Positions 28,978 to 36,103 are shown, numbered from the stretch's first letter. The stretch: 64,000 nucleotides of DNA from Anaeromyxobacter paludicola (GCF_023169965.1 NZ_AP025592.1:4300001-4364000), one strand, 5' to 3'. Translations and numbers: made by a program. The notes: generated by a model from the sequence alone, not told the origin.

Positions 28978-29341
28978 GCCCGGGCGCGGCGCGGCGCCGG
29001 CGCGCCGCCCCCGGCCAGCCGAAGCGCGCCAGCGCCACGCGCCCGCGCTCGTCGAAGGCGACCCCCTCGCCCTCCAGCAGATCGCGCTGCACCGCCGCGC
29101 CCATGGGGTCGAGGAGCGAGACGCCGGCGGTGTCGCCGCTGCGCTTCCCGAGGACGCGCTGCCAGGGGACGTCGTGCTTCGTCCCCTTGAGCGCGGAGAG
29201 CGCGTAGCCCACCTGCCGCGCCGCCCGGGGCTGGCCCGCCAGGGCCGCCACCGCGCCGAAGGTGGTCACCCGTCCGCGCGGCACACGGCGGACGATCCGG
29301 TAGTAGCGCTCCCACCCCTTCGGCATCGAAGCCTTCGGCAT
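28919..29341 (-). CDS. Alkyltransferase-like (ATL) DNA-damage recognition protein
   Basis: A 140-residue protein with the DNA-binding domain of O6-methylguanine-DNA methyltransferase. GRVTTFGAVAALAGQPRAARQVGYAL contains the helix-turn-helix and arginine finger region, but the catalytic PCHR motif is replaced by VPWQRVLG, with Trp where the acceptor Cys would be. ATL proteins bind O6-alkylguanine without repairing it and hand the lesion to nucleotide excision repair. GGGAGAAC before ATG 29339-29341 supports this start. The last ~27 residues are Arg-rich and overlap the 3' end of the histidine kinase gene, so they may be a DNA-binding tail or simply an artefact of gene overlap. Confidence 0.87.
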   Translation of the reverse strand: MPKASMPKGWERYYRIVRRVPRGRVTTFGAVAALAGQPRAARQVGYALSALKGTKHDVPWQRVLGKRSGDTAGVSLLDPMGAAVQRDLLEGEGVAFDERGRVALARFGWPGAARRRRAAPGLKATRRPARRRGRTPGARA

Positions 29342-29364
29342 CGCTGGTGTTCTCCCGGATTCAC

Positions 29365-29392
29365 TTTACAACCCCCCACCCGGCATTACGCT
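29365..29392 (+). promoter_or_regulatory. Candidate promoter for a leaderless lemA message
   Basis: TTTACA (29365-29370, five of six -35 matches) and TACGCT (29387-29392) are spaced by 16 bases, and transcription would begin about at the lemA ATG. No ribosome binding site precedes lemA, which fits a leaderless transcript. The -10 match is weak. Confidence 0.3.
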
Positions 29393-29399
29393 AGCGCGC

Positions 29400-29990
29400 A
29401 TGAAAACGAACGCTCCGCTGCGCGCCGCCCTGGCTGGCCTGGTCCTGCTCGCCGCCACCGGCTGTGGCTTCCAGTCGATCCCCCAGGGCGAGAACGCCGT
29501 GGCCGGGGCCTGGGCCGAGGTGCAGAACCAGTACCAGCGCCGCGCCGACCTCGTGCCGAACCTGGTCGAGACGGTGAAGGGCTACGCCACCCACGAGAAG
29601 AGCACGCTCGAGGGGGTGATCGAGGCGCGCGCCAAGGCGACCTCCATCCAGCTCTCCGCGAACGACCTCACCCCGGACAACCTGGCGAAGTTCGAGGCGG
29701 CGCAGAACCAGCTCAAGGGGGCGCTGTCCCGCCTGATGGTGGTGGCCGAGCAGTACCCGCAGCTGCGCGCCAACGAGAACTTCCGCGACCTGCAGGTGCA
29801 GCTCGAGGGGACCGAGAACCGGATCACCATCGCCCGCCGCCGCTACATCGAGACGGTGCAGGCGTTCAACAACCTCGTGACCGTGCCGCCCACGAGCTTC
29901 ACCAACGCGATCCTCTACCACAAGCAGCCCAAGGCCCAGTTCACGGCCACCACCGCGGGCGCCGAGCAGGCTCCCAAGGTGAAGTTCTAG
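29400..29990 (+). CDS. lemA: LemA-family lipoprotein
   Basis: A 196-residue LemA protein. The N terminus is a lipoprotein signal (LVLLAATGCGFQSIPQGE, Cys at about residue 22). The mature helical bundle carries the family pattern AWAEVQNQYQRRADLVPNLV, ETVKGYATHEKSTLEGVIEA, VVAEQYPQLRANENFRDLQ and the ending ENRITIARRRYIETVQAFN. LemA and TPM-domain proteins are often encoded together, as here, and form an envelope-associated pair of unclear function. Its stop codon overlaps the next gene's GTG by one base (TAGTG). Confidence 0.93.
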   Translation: MKTNAPLRAALAGLVLLAATGCGFQSIPQGENAVAGAWAEVQNQYQRRADLVPNLVETVKGYATHEKSTLEGVIEARAKATSIQLSANDLTPDNLAKFEAAQNQLKGALSRLMVVAEQYPQLRANENFRDLQVQLEGTENRITIARRRYIETVQAFNNLVTVPPTSFTNAILYHKQPKAQFTATTAGAEQAPKVKF

Positions 29991-30895
29991 TGCCGCAGGG
30001 CGCCCCGGCTCGCCCCTCCCCGGCCCTCCCCGCCCGGCGGGGAGGGAGCGCCGAGAGGAGTCCCGCTCCCGCGAAGCGGGGGAGGGCGAGGGAGGGGGCC
30101 TGGCGCGCCGCGCTGCTCGCGATCCTGCTCGCCGCGGCGCCCGCGGCCCGGGCCGAGCTGGCCGTCCCGCCCCTCACCGGGCCGGTGGTGGACGCGGCCG
30201 GCCTCCTCGACGCGCGCGGCGCCCGCCGGCTCGACGCCCTCTGCCGCGCGGCGCGCGAGGGGGAGGGCGGGCAGGGCGTGCAGCTCCAGTACCTCCTCGT
30301 CCGCACGCTCGACGGCGAGCCCATCGAGAGCTTCTCGATGCGGGTCGCCGAGCGCTGGAAGATCGGCACCAAGGGGCGCGACAACGGCGTGCTGGTCGTG
30401 ATCGCCGTCGCCGACCGGCGCATCCGCATCGAGGTCGGCGGCGGCCTCGAGGGCGGGCTCACCGACGCGCAGTCGGGCCGGATCATCCGGCAGACGATCG
30501 CGCCGGCCTTCCGCGAGGGGCGCTACGCCGAGGGGCTCTTCGTCGCCGGCGAGCAGATCCTCTCCGCGCTCGGCGCGCTGCCCTCGTCGCTCCGCACGGC
30601 GCCGCACGAGGACCGCCCGGCGCACGAGCTCCCCTCCGGCCTCCTCGGCCTCCTGCTCGGCCTGCTCTTCTCGTTCGGCGCGCCGGCCATCTTCATCCTG
30701 CTGGTCTTCCTGTTCGTCGTCTCCCGCATCTTCGGCGGCCTCGGTCCGCGCCGGCGCGGGCCGTGGGGCGGCGGCCCCTGGATCGGCGGCGGCGGGTGGG
30801 GCGGCGGCGGCGGCTTCGGCGGCGGCTCGAGCGGGGGCGGCTGGAGCGGCGGCGGCGGCGGGTTCTCCGGCGGCGGCGCCTCGGGCAGCTGGTGA
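29990..30895 (+). CDS. TPM-domain protein with Gly-rich tail; repeat in 5' coding region
   Basis: A 301-residue protein. The TPM (Rossmann-like) domain spans about residues 60-200 (VDAAGLLDARGARRLDALCR, MRVAERWKIGTKGRDNGVLV, RIEVGGGLEGGLTD, GRYAEGLFVAGEQIL). A transmembrane helix follows (about 222-243) and the tail is a low-complexity Gly/Trp/Ser region. A signal peptide (AALLAILLAAAPAARA) starts only near residue 38: between the sole available start codon, GTG overlapping the lemA stop, and the signal peptide lie ~37 Arg/Pro-rich residues encoded by palindromic repeat DNA (30013-30095). The repeat probably inserted between start and signal peptide. Another possibility is a CTG start near the signal peptide. 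Confidence 0.82.
   Translation: MPQGAPARPSPALPARRGGSAERSPAPAKRGRAREGAWRAALLAILLAAAPAARAELAVPPLTGPVVDAAGLLDARGARRLDALCRAAREGEGGQGVQLQYLLVRTLDGEPIESFSMRVAERWKIGTKGRDNGVLVVIAVADRRIRIEVGGGLEGGLTDAQSGRIIRQTIAPAFREGRYAEGLFVAGEQILSALGALPSSLRTAPHEDRPAHELPSGLLGLLLGLLFSFGAPAIFILLVFLFVVSRIFGGLGPRRRGPWGGGPWIGGGGWGGGGGFGGGSSGGGWSGGGGGFSGGGASGSW
30013..30095 (+). repeat. GC-rich palindromic repeat, two adjacent units
   Basis: Unit 1 (30013-30052) reads CCCCTCCCCGGCCCTCCCC, a short centre, then GGGGAGGGAGCGCC; it matches the tfuA copy. Unit 2 (about 30061-30095) reads CCGCTCCCGCGAAGCGGGGG and GAGGG, a further hairpin of the same style. Both lie inside the 5' end of the TPM gene. Confidence 0.7.
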
Positions 30896-30905
30896 GGGGG
30901 CTGGC

Positions 30906-31538
30906 ATGAACGTCGAACGGTTCTTCGGCCCGGAGGCGCGGGCCAGCGTGGAGCAGGCGGTGCAGGCGGCGGAGGCGCGCAGCCTCGGGCAGATCGTCCC
31001 GGTGGTGGTGAGGCGCTCGGCGCGCTACCACGAGACGCGGCTCGAGGGCGCGCTCCTCGCCGCCGCGGCCGTGACCGCGGTGGTGCTGCTGCTGCGGCTC
31101 CCCATCACGCTGCGCGAGCTCGCGCTCGCGCAGGCGCTCTGCGCCGCCCTCGGGGCGGCCGCGGCCCGCCTCGCGCCGGTGGAGCGGTTCCTCGCGGGCA
31201 GCGCGGCCCTCGAGGCGGCCACCCGCGCCCGGGCGCTGCGCGCCTTCCACGAGCACGGGCTGCACCGGACGTCGCGCGGCACGGGCGTGCTCGTCTTCGC
31301 CTCGCTGCTGGAGCGGCGGGCCGTGATCCTGGGCGACCACGGGATCCACGAGAAGATGAAGGACGGCGACTGGCAGCGCGCGCTCGACGCGCTCGTCGCG
31401 GGCGTGCGGCGGGACGATCCGGCCGGCGGCTTCCGGGCCGCCATCGACCTCTGCGGCGAGCGGCTCGCGCAGCACTTCCCGCGCGAGGGTGCGGCGCCCG
31501 ACAACGAGCTCCCGGACGCGCTCCGGGAGGACGAGTAG
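30906..31538 (+). CDS. Membrane TPM-domain protein
   Basis: A 210-residue second TPM-family protein, of the type with internal membrane helices. The order is a first TPM segment (FFGPEARASVEQAVQAAEAR, IVPVVVRRSARY), one or two transmembrane helices (about residues 47-88, ALLAAAAVTAVVLLLRLPIT), and the second TPM segment with ALRAFHEHGLHRTSRGTGVLV, VILGDHGIHEKM and the ending AAIDLCGERLAQHFP. It follows the first TPM gene by 10 bases and completes a lemA-TPM-TPM operon. Confidence 0.87.
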   Translation: MNVERFFGPEARASVEQAVQAAEARSLGQIVPVVVRRSARYHETRLEGALLAAAAVTAVVLLLRLPITLRELALAQALCAALGAAAARLAPVERFLAGSAALEAATRARALRAFHEHGLHRTSRGTGVLVFASLLERRAVILGDHGIHEKMKDGDWQRALDALVAGVRRDDPAGGFRAAIDLCGERLAQHFPREGAAPDNELPDALREDE

Positions 31539-31621
31539 GGCCGCCGCGCCGGCCAGGCCCCACGCGAGCCGCGAAATAGGCCGCGTGGCCGCTCCGTAGG
31601 GCAGGGCGAACGGAGGAAGTC

Positions 31622-31774
31622 ATGAAGGCCCTCGCCATTCTCGCCCTGTCGATCGGACTCGAGGTCGGTTTCCTGCTCCACGTCGCGGTGCCCGCCCAGG
31701 CCGCCGAGCCGCAGCCCGCGCCGTGCGTCGCCGCGAGCGCGCCGGCCGCCGCGCCGGCCCCGCAGGCTTCCTAG
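31622..31774 (+). CDS. Small exported peptide, 50 residues
   Basis: A short gene with a strong ribosome binding site (GGAGGAAG ending three bases before the ATG). The product starts MKALAILALSIGLEVGF, a signal peptide or single membrane helix, with possible cleavage after VPAQA. The remaining ~24 residues are Ala/Pro-rich with one cysteine (QPAPCVAASAP). No family is recognised. It lies 83 bases after the TPM operon on the same strand and is followed by the palindromic repeat patch. It could equally be a small membrane-bound peptide if the signal is not cleaved. Confidence 0.6.
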   Translation: MKALAILALSIGLEVGFLLHVAVPAQAAEPQPAPCVAASAPAAAPAPQAS

Positions 31775-31805
31775 CGCCGCGGGTCGCACCCCCTCCCCCT
31801 CCCTC

Positions 31806-32028
31806 TCCCTCCCCCGCTCCGCGGGAGAGGGGAAGAGGAGCCCGAGGGCGGCAGCTCGCAGGAACCCTGGGGCGCAACTTCCGCAGCATCCCCGCTGCAC
31901 TCCCTCCCCCGCTCCGCGGGAGAGGGAAGAGGGGCCCCCGGGCGGCAGCTCGCAGGGACCCCCGGGCAGGGGAGCGGGCCTCTCGCTGCGCTCCCTCCCC
32001 GCTCGGGCGAGGAGGGAAGGGGAGGGGC
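31806..32028. repeat. Cluster of GC-rich palindromic repeats
   Basis: Two direct copies of ~67 bases (31806-31872 and 31900-31966) share TCCCTCCCCCGCTCCGCGGG, AGAGGG(G)AAGAGG and GGGCGGCAGCTCGCAGG. A third, divergent unit with CTCCCTCCCCGCTCGGGCGA and GGAGGGAAGGGG lies at 31989-32028. Each unit can fold into a hairpin (for example CCCGC paired with GCGGG). No gene is seen in 31775-32052, which separates two convergent genes, so the hairpins may also help stop transcription. Confidence 0.75.
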
Positions 32029-32052
32029 GGGGCGGCCAGGCGGCCCGCGCGG

Positions 32053-33096
32053 CTAGCTGGCCCCGCCCGGTCGCCGGAAGCTGCACTCCCGGCAGATGGG
32101 GTGGTCCCGGTAGCTCGCCCGCAAGGTCGCGAGCGCCGCGCCTCGCCAGAGCTCCCCCACCGTACTCGTCGAGACGTCGCCGAACCGGCCGAGCGCGCCC
32201 TCGGCGGCGGCCGGATGCGGACAGGGGGCGAAGGCGCCGTCGGCGAGCACCCAGGCCTCTCGCCCGAGGAACGGGCACGGGCCGGGCTCGGGCGCCGGCG
32301 CCCCCGCCGCCGGCCACTCGACCGCGTTCTCGAGGAGGACGCGCCCGCCGCCCGGGAGCTCCGCCTCGGCCGCGGCCGCGCGGCAGCGCCGGACCGCCTC
32401 GTTCCAGCGCGCCCGCCCCGCCTCGTCGCGCGACAGCGCCCGCGCGGAGAGCCCGGGCAGCCTCGGCTGGAGGTGGTTCAGCTTCACCCGCTCCACCCCG
32501 AGCCGCGCCGCGAGCCGGACGATCTCCGGCAGCTCCGCGACGTTCTCCTCCTGCGCGGTGACCTGGAAGCTCACGCGGCAGCGGCTCCCTCCGGCCGCGG
32601 CCACCGCGTCCCGCACCTCCAGGAACTCGCGCACCGCCGCCACCGCCTCCTCGAACCGCAGCCCTGCCATGAGCCGCTCGGCGGTCGCGGCGGTCGCCCC
32701 GTTCCAGGAGAGCTTGAGGTCGCGGGTGACCGGGGCGAGGAGCGCCGCCCAGCCGCGCGCGCCGCGCCCGGGGAAGGTCCCGTTGGTGGTGACGTTGAGC
32801 CGCGGCCCCGCGGCCGCGCAGGCCGAGGCGAGCGCCGCGAGGCCGCTCCAGAGCAGCGGCTCGCCCATGGTGGAGGGGATGACCTCGCGCAGCGGGGAGC
32901 CGGCCCGCTCCGCCAGCACCGCGAGCACCAGCCCGGCGTCCAGGCGGCGCGGCGGGCGTCGCGGCCCCGGGCCGAGCGGCGAGTGGCCGGGGCACATGTC
33001 GCAGGCCAGGTTGCAGTCGTCCGGGCTGGTGACGAAGGTCATCCGCCAGGGCCCGCCCTCCTCGACTCCGTCCACGCGCATCGGGAGCGGCATCAT
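32053..33096 (-). CDS. Radical SAM protein with SPASM-like cysteine tail
   Basis: A 347-residue radical SAM enzyme. The [4Fe-4S]-binding CxxxCxxC motif is CNLACDMC near residue 25, and the following segments (STMGEPLLW, RLNVTTNGTF, LKLSWNGA) fit the SAM-binding barrel. The C-terminal region contains cysteines in PCPFLGREAWV, FAPCPHPA and HPICRECSF, resembling a SPASM/twitch auxiliary cluster domain. Enzymes of this layout modify peptides or act as maturases, but no substrate can be named. The start is placed at the ATGATG at 33091-33096; a longer extension overlapping the divergent regulator gene is unlikely. The ribosome binding site is weak. Confidence 0.85.
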   Translation of the reverse strand: MMPLPMRVDGVEEGGPWRMTFVTSPDDCNLACDMCPGHSPLGPGPRRPPRRLDAGLVLAVLAERAGSPLREVIPSTMGEPLLWSGLAALASACAAAGPRLNVTTNGTFPGRGARGWAALLAPVTRDLKLSWNGATAATAERLMAGLRFEEAVAAVREFLEVRDAVAAAGGSRCRVSFQVTAQEENVAELPEIVRLAARLGVERVKLNHLQPRLPGLSARALSRDEAGRARWNEAVRRCRAAAAEAELPGGGRVLLENAVEWPAAGAPAPEPGPCPFLGREAWVLADGAFAPCPHPAAAEGALGRFGDVSTSTVGELWRGAALATLRASYRDHPICRECSFRRPGGAS

Positions 33097-33113
33097 CCGG
33101 CGCGTCCCCGGAA

Positions 33114-33144
33114 TTGACAACCCCTCCGCGATAACGGACATATG
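33114..33144 (+). promoter_or_regulatory. Candidate promoter in the radical SAM / XRE divergent spacer
   Basis: A perfect -35 box TTGACA (33114-33119) is followed 19 bases later by CATATG (33139-33144), a weak -10. Transcription would start at or just past the regulator's ATG (33149), and no ribosome binding site is visible, so the message may be leaderless. The spacer between the two divergent genes is only 52 bases, so the regulator probably also controls the radical SAM gene. Confidence 0.35.
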
Positions 33145-33148
33145 GGGC

Positions 33149-33811
33149 ATGGCGAACGTGAAGCCGGGAGCGAAGGCGAAGGTCAAGGCGAAGCCGGCGG
33201 CCGAGCGGCCGGCCGGCCGCGAGCCGCAGCACGCCGAGGCCATCGGCGCGAACCTCACGCAGGTGGTGGGCGAGAACCTGCGGCGGCTGCGGACCGAGCG
33301 CGACCTCTCCCTCGAGAAGCTGTCTCGCCTCTGCGGCGTCTCCCGCGCCATGCTCGGGCAGATCGAGCTCGGCCAGAGCGCGCCCACCATCAACGTGCTC
33401 TGGAAGATCTCGACCGCCCTCGAGGTGCCCTTCTCGGCGCTGCTCGGCTCGCGGGCGGCGGGCGGGGTGCACATCCTCCGCGCCGACCACGCCAAGGTGC
33501 TCGCGAGCCACGACGGCAGCTTCAGCTCGCGCGCGCTCTTCCCCTTCGACGAGCCGCGCCGGGTCGAGTTCTACGAGCTCAAGCTCGGGCCGCACGGCAC
33601 CGAGAACGCCGACGCGCACGCCCCAGGGACCATGGAGAACCTCGTGGTCTCGAAGGGGTCGATGGAGCTCGAGATCGACGGCTCGCGCCAGCTCCTCGGC
33701 CCCGGCGACGCCATCGTCTTCGAGGCCGACCGGCCGCACTCCTACCGGAACCCGGGGGAGGACGAGGCGGTGATGTACCTCGTCATGACCTACGCCGAGA
33801 CGGTCGGCTAG
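33149..33811 (+). CDS. XRE-family regulator with cupin sensor domain
   Basis: A 220-residue transcription factor. A basic, Lys/Ala-rich start (KPGAKAKVKAKPAAERPAG) precedes the XRE helix-turn-helix at about residues 35-90 (LRRLRTERDLSLEKLSRLCG, SRAMLGQIELGQSAPTINVL). A single-domain cupin follows (GTENADAHAPGTMENLVVSK, GSRQLLGPGDAIVFEADRPH). This layout is that of PuuR-type regulators, which usually control amino acid or polyamine use and sense a small ligand. The APC permease gene lies 338 bases downstream on the same strand, a plausible target. Confidence 0.9.
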   Translation: MANVKPGAKAKVKAKPAAERPAGREPQHAEAIGANLTQVVGENLRRLRTERDLSLEKLSRLCGVSRAMLGQIELGQSAPTINVLWKISTALEVPFSALLGSRAAGGVHILRADHAKVLASHDGSFSSRALFPFDEPRRVEFYELKLGPHGTENADAHAPGTMENLVVSKGSMELEIDGSRQLLGPGDAIVFEADRPHSYRNPGEDEAVMYLVMTYAETVG

Positions 33812-34149
33812 GGCGCTCTCCCGCTTCCAGGGGGCCGCGCCCCCGCGGGCGGGCGTCGTCGTGCTCCACCGCCGGGCTGGCGCCGCGCGCCGACGGCGGG
33901 CCGCGCCCGGGCAGGAGGCCGCGGCTGCCTGGCTACCGGGCTTCCGCGATGACCTGCCCGTTTCCCGGGCACCCGCCGGCCCCGGCCCCGCGCGCTGCCC
34001 TCGCTCCGTGCAGTCCCTTGCCCGCGCTCCGGACAGCGCTCCGTCGGGTACTCGAAAATCTCGTGGGCGCGCGGGGCGCGGGCGGCGGCACGGCTGCTGC
34101 AAACCCCTCCTGGCGAAGGCGCTCCCGCCCGCTCCAGCCAGGAGATCCG
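33812..34149 (+). other. Long leader region of the APC permease, no gene
   Basis: This 338-base stretch has no convincing reading frame: the frames crossing it are Arg/Pro/Ala-rich shadows. It contains a sigma-54-like promoter at 34083-34098 and leaves about 270 bases upstream of it, enough for activator sites. No rRNA, tRNA or known riboswitch pattern was recognised. Confidence 0.5.
34083..34098 (+). promoter_or_regulatory. Candidate sigma-54 promoter of the APC permease
   Basis: CGGCACGGCTGCTGCA matches the sigma-54 consensus TGGCACG-N4-TTGCA at 10 of its 12 fixed positions, with the essential GG (34084-34085) and GC (34096-34097) exactly ten bases apart. Transcription would start near 34109, leaving a ~40-base leader before ATG 34150 with AGGAGA in front of it. 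Chance matches are possible in such GC-rich DNA. Confidence 0.45.
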
Positions 34150-36045
34150 ATGACCCCAGGAAGTTCCGCCGCCCCGCCCGAGGCCAGCCGGACCTCGCGC
34201 CCGACGCTCGGCCTCACCGGCCTCACCATCAACGCCATGGCGCTCATCGCCCCGGGCGCCTTCCTCTGGCTCACGTTCCAGATGCAGTCGCTCTACGGCG
34301 CCCCGATGGCCGGCTCGGCCATGTGGTTCGGCATCCTGGCCGCGCTGCTGCTCTGCTTCGCCACCGCCATCAGCTACGCCGAGCTCTCCAAGCTCTACCC
34401 CGGCGCCGGCTCCTCGTACTTCTTCGCCGAGCAGGCCTTCCTCAACCGCACCAAGGCCTACCGCTTCGCCCGCATCGCCAAGTTCATCACCGGCTGGGCG
34501 AGCCACCTCTACTACTGGGTCTACCCGGGCTGCATGGTCGGCGTGACCGCCATCCTCTCCGGCTACCTCCTGAACCAGTTCTTCCCCAACACCTTCAGCG
34601 GCACCTACAACAGCCCGCTGTTCATGATCCTGTTCTGCGTGGTGTTCGCCTTCGGCACCGCCTACGTCGCCTTCCGCGGCGTGTCCGGCACCACCGGCGT
34701 GAACTTCGCCATCAACGTCATCCAGATCACCGCGCTGCTGGTGTTCTCGGTGATGGCCATCTCCTACCGCGTCCAGCACCCCGAGGGCTCGAAGGGCTGG
34801 CACCTCGTGAACGGCGTCCCGGTGGACTACGTGGTGGCCCAGGAGCCGGTGCTCGAGAACGGCAAGCCCAAGCTCGACGCCGCCGGCGCCCCGGTGCTCC
34901 AGAACAAGCTCGACGCCGACGGCACCCCGGTGGCGGAGCTCAAGGACGGCAAGCCGGTCCCGTTCACCCTGAGCTACGCCGCCGACGCCGCCACGGTCAT
35001 GGAGCCGGTGGACGCCGACCACCCCAAGGACCTCACCCCGCACTTCAAGTTCCACCCCACCGCCGGGTCGGTGCCGGCGCCGCACGGGTTCTCGTACATC
35101 ATCATCCAGGCCTGCATCGCCATCCTCATCCTGGTGGGCTTCGAGTCGGTGACCTCGATGGGCGAGGAGGCCCGCAACGCCAAGCGCGACATCCCGCGCG
35201 CGGTGCTGCTCTCGCTCGGCATCCAGGGGCTCTTCTGCTACGCCATCGAGTACTTCGCGGCCGGCTACTTCCTCAACCAGGGGTACACGCTGGCCGACGC
35301 CGCCGGCTCGGGCGCGCCGCTCGGCGACATGATGGTGCTGGTCGGCACCTGGCTCTTCGGCAGCTACACCGCCGGCCGCGCCTTCATGCTGGTGCAGGCG
35401 GCCACGGTGTTCCTGGCGCTCATCGGCACCACCCTCTCCTGCCTCTCCACCGGCGCCCGCGTCACCTACGCCATGGGGCGTGACGAGGAGGTCCCGAGCC
35501 ACTTCGGCCTGCTGCACGGCAAGCGGCTGACCCCGCACCGCGCCATCTGGACCCTGGCCGCGATCTCGGCGGTGATCGGGATCGTCACCGTGTCCTGCTA
35601 CCTCGGCGGCACCACCCCGGCGCCGCTCGAGGCCAAGTACCAGAACATCTGGTACGCCTTCGGCATCTTCAAGCCGGAGCTCTACGCGAAGCTCCCCAAC
35701 AGCCTGGTGGTCGTCACCCTGGTGAGCAACTTCGGCACCTTCCTGCTCTACATGCTCACCTGCATCATCGCCATGGTGGCCTTCAAGGAGCACCACGCCT
35801 TCAACGGCTTCAAGCACATGTTCGTGCCCATGTTCGGGCTCGTGGCGAACCTGCTCTGCATGCTCTTCTACCTGGTGGGCCCGTTCACGGTGTCGGGCAT
35901 GAGCGTGAAGGAGCCCTACATCGCCCTCGCGGTCTGCGGCGCCTGGGCGATCTACGGCGGGCTCTACTTCCTGCGCGCCAGCAAGAAGAACTCCAAGCCG
36001 GTGTTCGTGGAGCGCGCGGCGGAGCGGCCCGCCGCCAGCGCGTAG
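34150..36045 (+). CDS. APC-superfamily amino acid permease with large loop insert
   Basis: A 631-residue amino acid/polyamine/organocation permease. Twelve or so transmembrane helices are visible, starting with GLTGLTINAMALIAPGAFLW and containing AISYAELSKLYPGAGSSYFF, a typical APC helix 2-3 region, and LVGFESVTSMGEEARNAKRD for the helix 6 region. Residues ~208-313 form an unusual hydrophilic insert between two helices with repeated units of the kind EPVLENGKPKLDAAGAPVL and LDADGTPVAELKDGKPVPF. Its hydrophilic ends suggest it lies outside the membrane. AGGAGA precedes the ATG. The XRE-cupin gene upstream suggests induction by an amine or amino acid; the substrate is not predictable. Confidence 0.9.
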   Translation: MTPGSSAAPPEASRTSRPTLGLTGLTINAMALIAPGAFLWLTFQMQSLYGAPMAGSAMWFGILAALLLCFATAISYAELSKLYPGAGSSYFFAEQAFLNRTKAYRFARIAKFITGWASHLYYWVYPGCMVGVTAILSGYLLNQFFPNTFSGTYNSPLFMILFCVVFAFGTAYVAFRGVSGTTGVNFAINVIQITALLVFSVMAISYRVQHPEGSKGWHLVNGVPVDYVVAQEPVLENGKPKLDAAGAPVLQNKLDADGTPVAELKDGKPVPFTLSYAADAATVMEPVDADHPKDLTPHFKFHPTAGSVPAPHGFSYIIIQACIAILILVGFESVTSMGEEARNAKRDIPRAVLLSLGIQGLFCYAIEYFAAGYFLNQGYTLADAAGSGAPLGDMMVLVGTWLFGSYTAGRAFMLVQAATVFLALIGTTLSCLSTGARVTYAMGRDEEVPSHFGLLHGKRLTPHRAIWTLAAISAVIGIVTVSCYLGGTTPAPLEAKYQNIWYAFGIFKPELYAKLPNSLVVVTLVSNFGTFLLYMLTCIIAMVAFKEHHAFNGFKHMFVPMFGLVANLLCMLFYLVGPFTVSGMSVKEPYIALAVCGAWAIYGGLYFLRASKKNSKPVFVERAAERPAASA

Positions 36046-36063
36046 CCGCTCGCCCTCGGCCGA

Positions 36064-36103
36064 CGGCCGGCGCGCCCCGGGAGCTCCCCGGGGCCGCCGG
36101 CCG
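36064..36103. terminator. Long inverted repeat between convergent permease and Amt genes
   Basis: CGGCCGGCG (36064-36072) pairs with CGCCGGCCG (36095-36103), and the inner CCCCGGGAG pairs with CTCCCCGGGG apart from one bulged base. The resulting ~18-bp stem sits between two convergent genes. A T tract is lacking (only TTT on the plus side), so it may act as a bidirectional stop together with Rho. Confidence 0.5.

Noticed and set aside
31806-32028. Possible CRISPR array
   Set aside because: Only two near-identical 67-base units and one divergent unit, each palindromic, with no regular spacers and no cas genes nearby.
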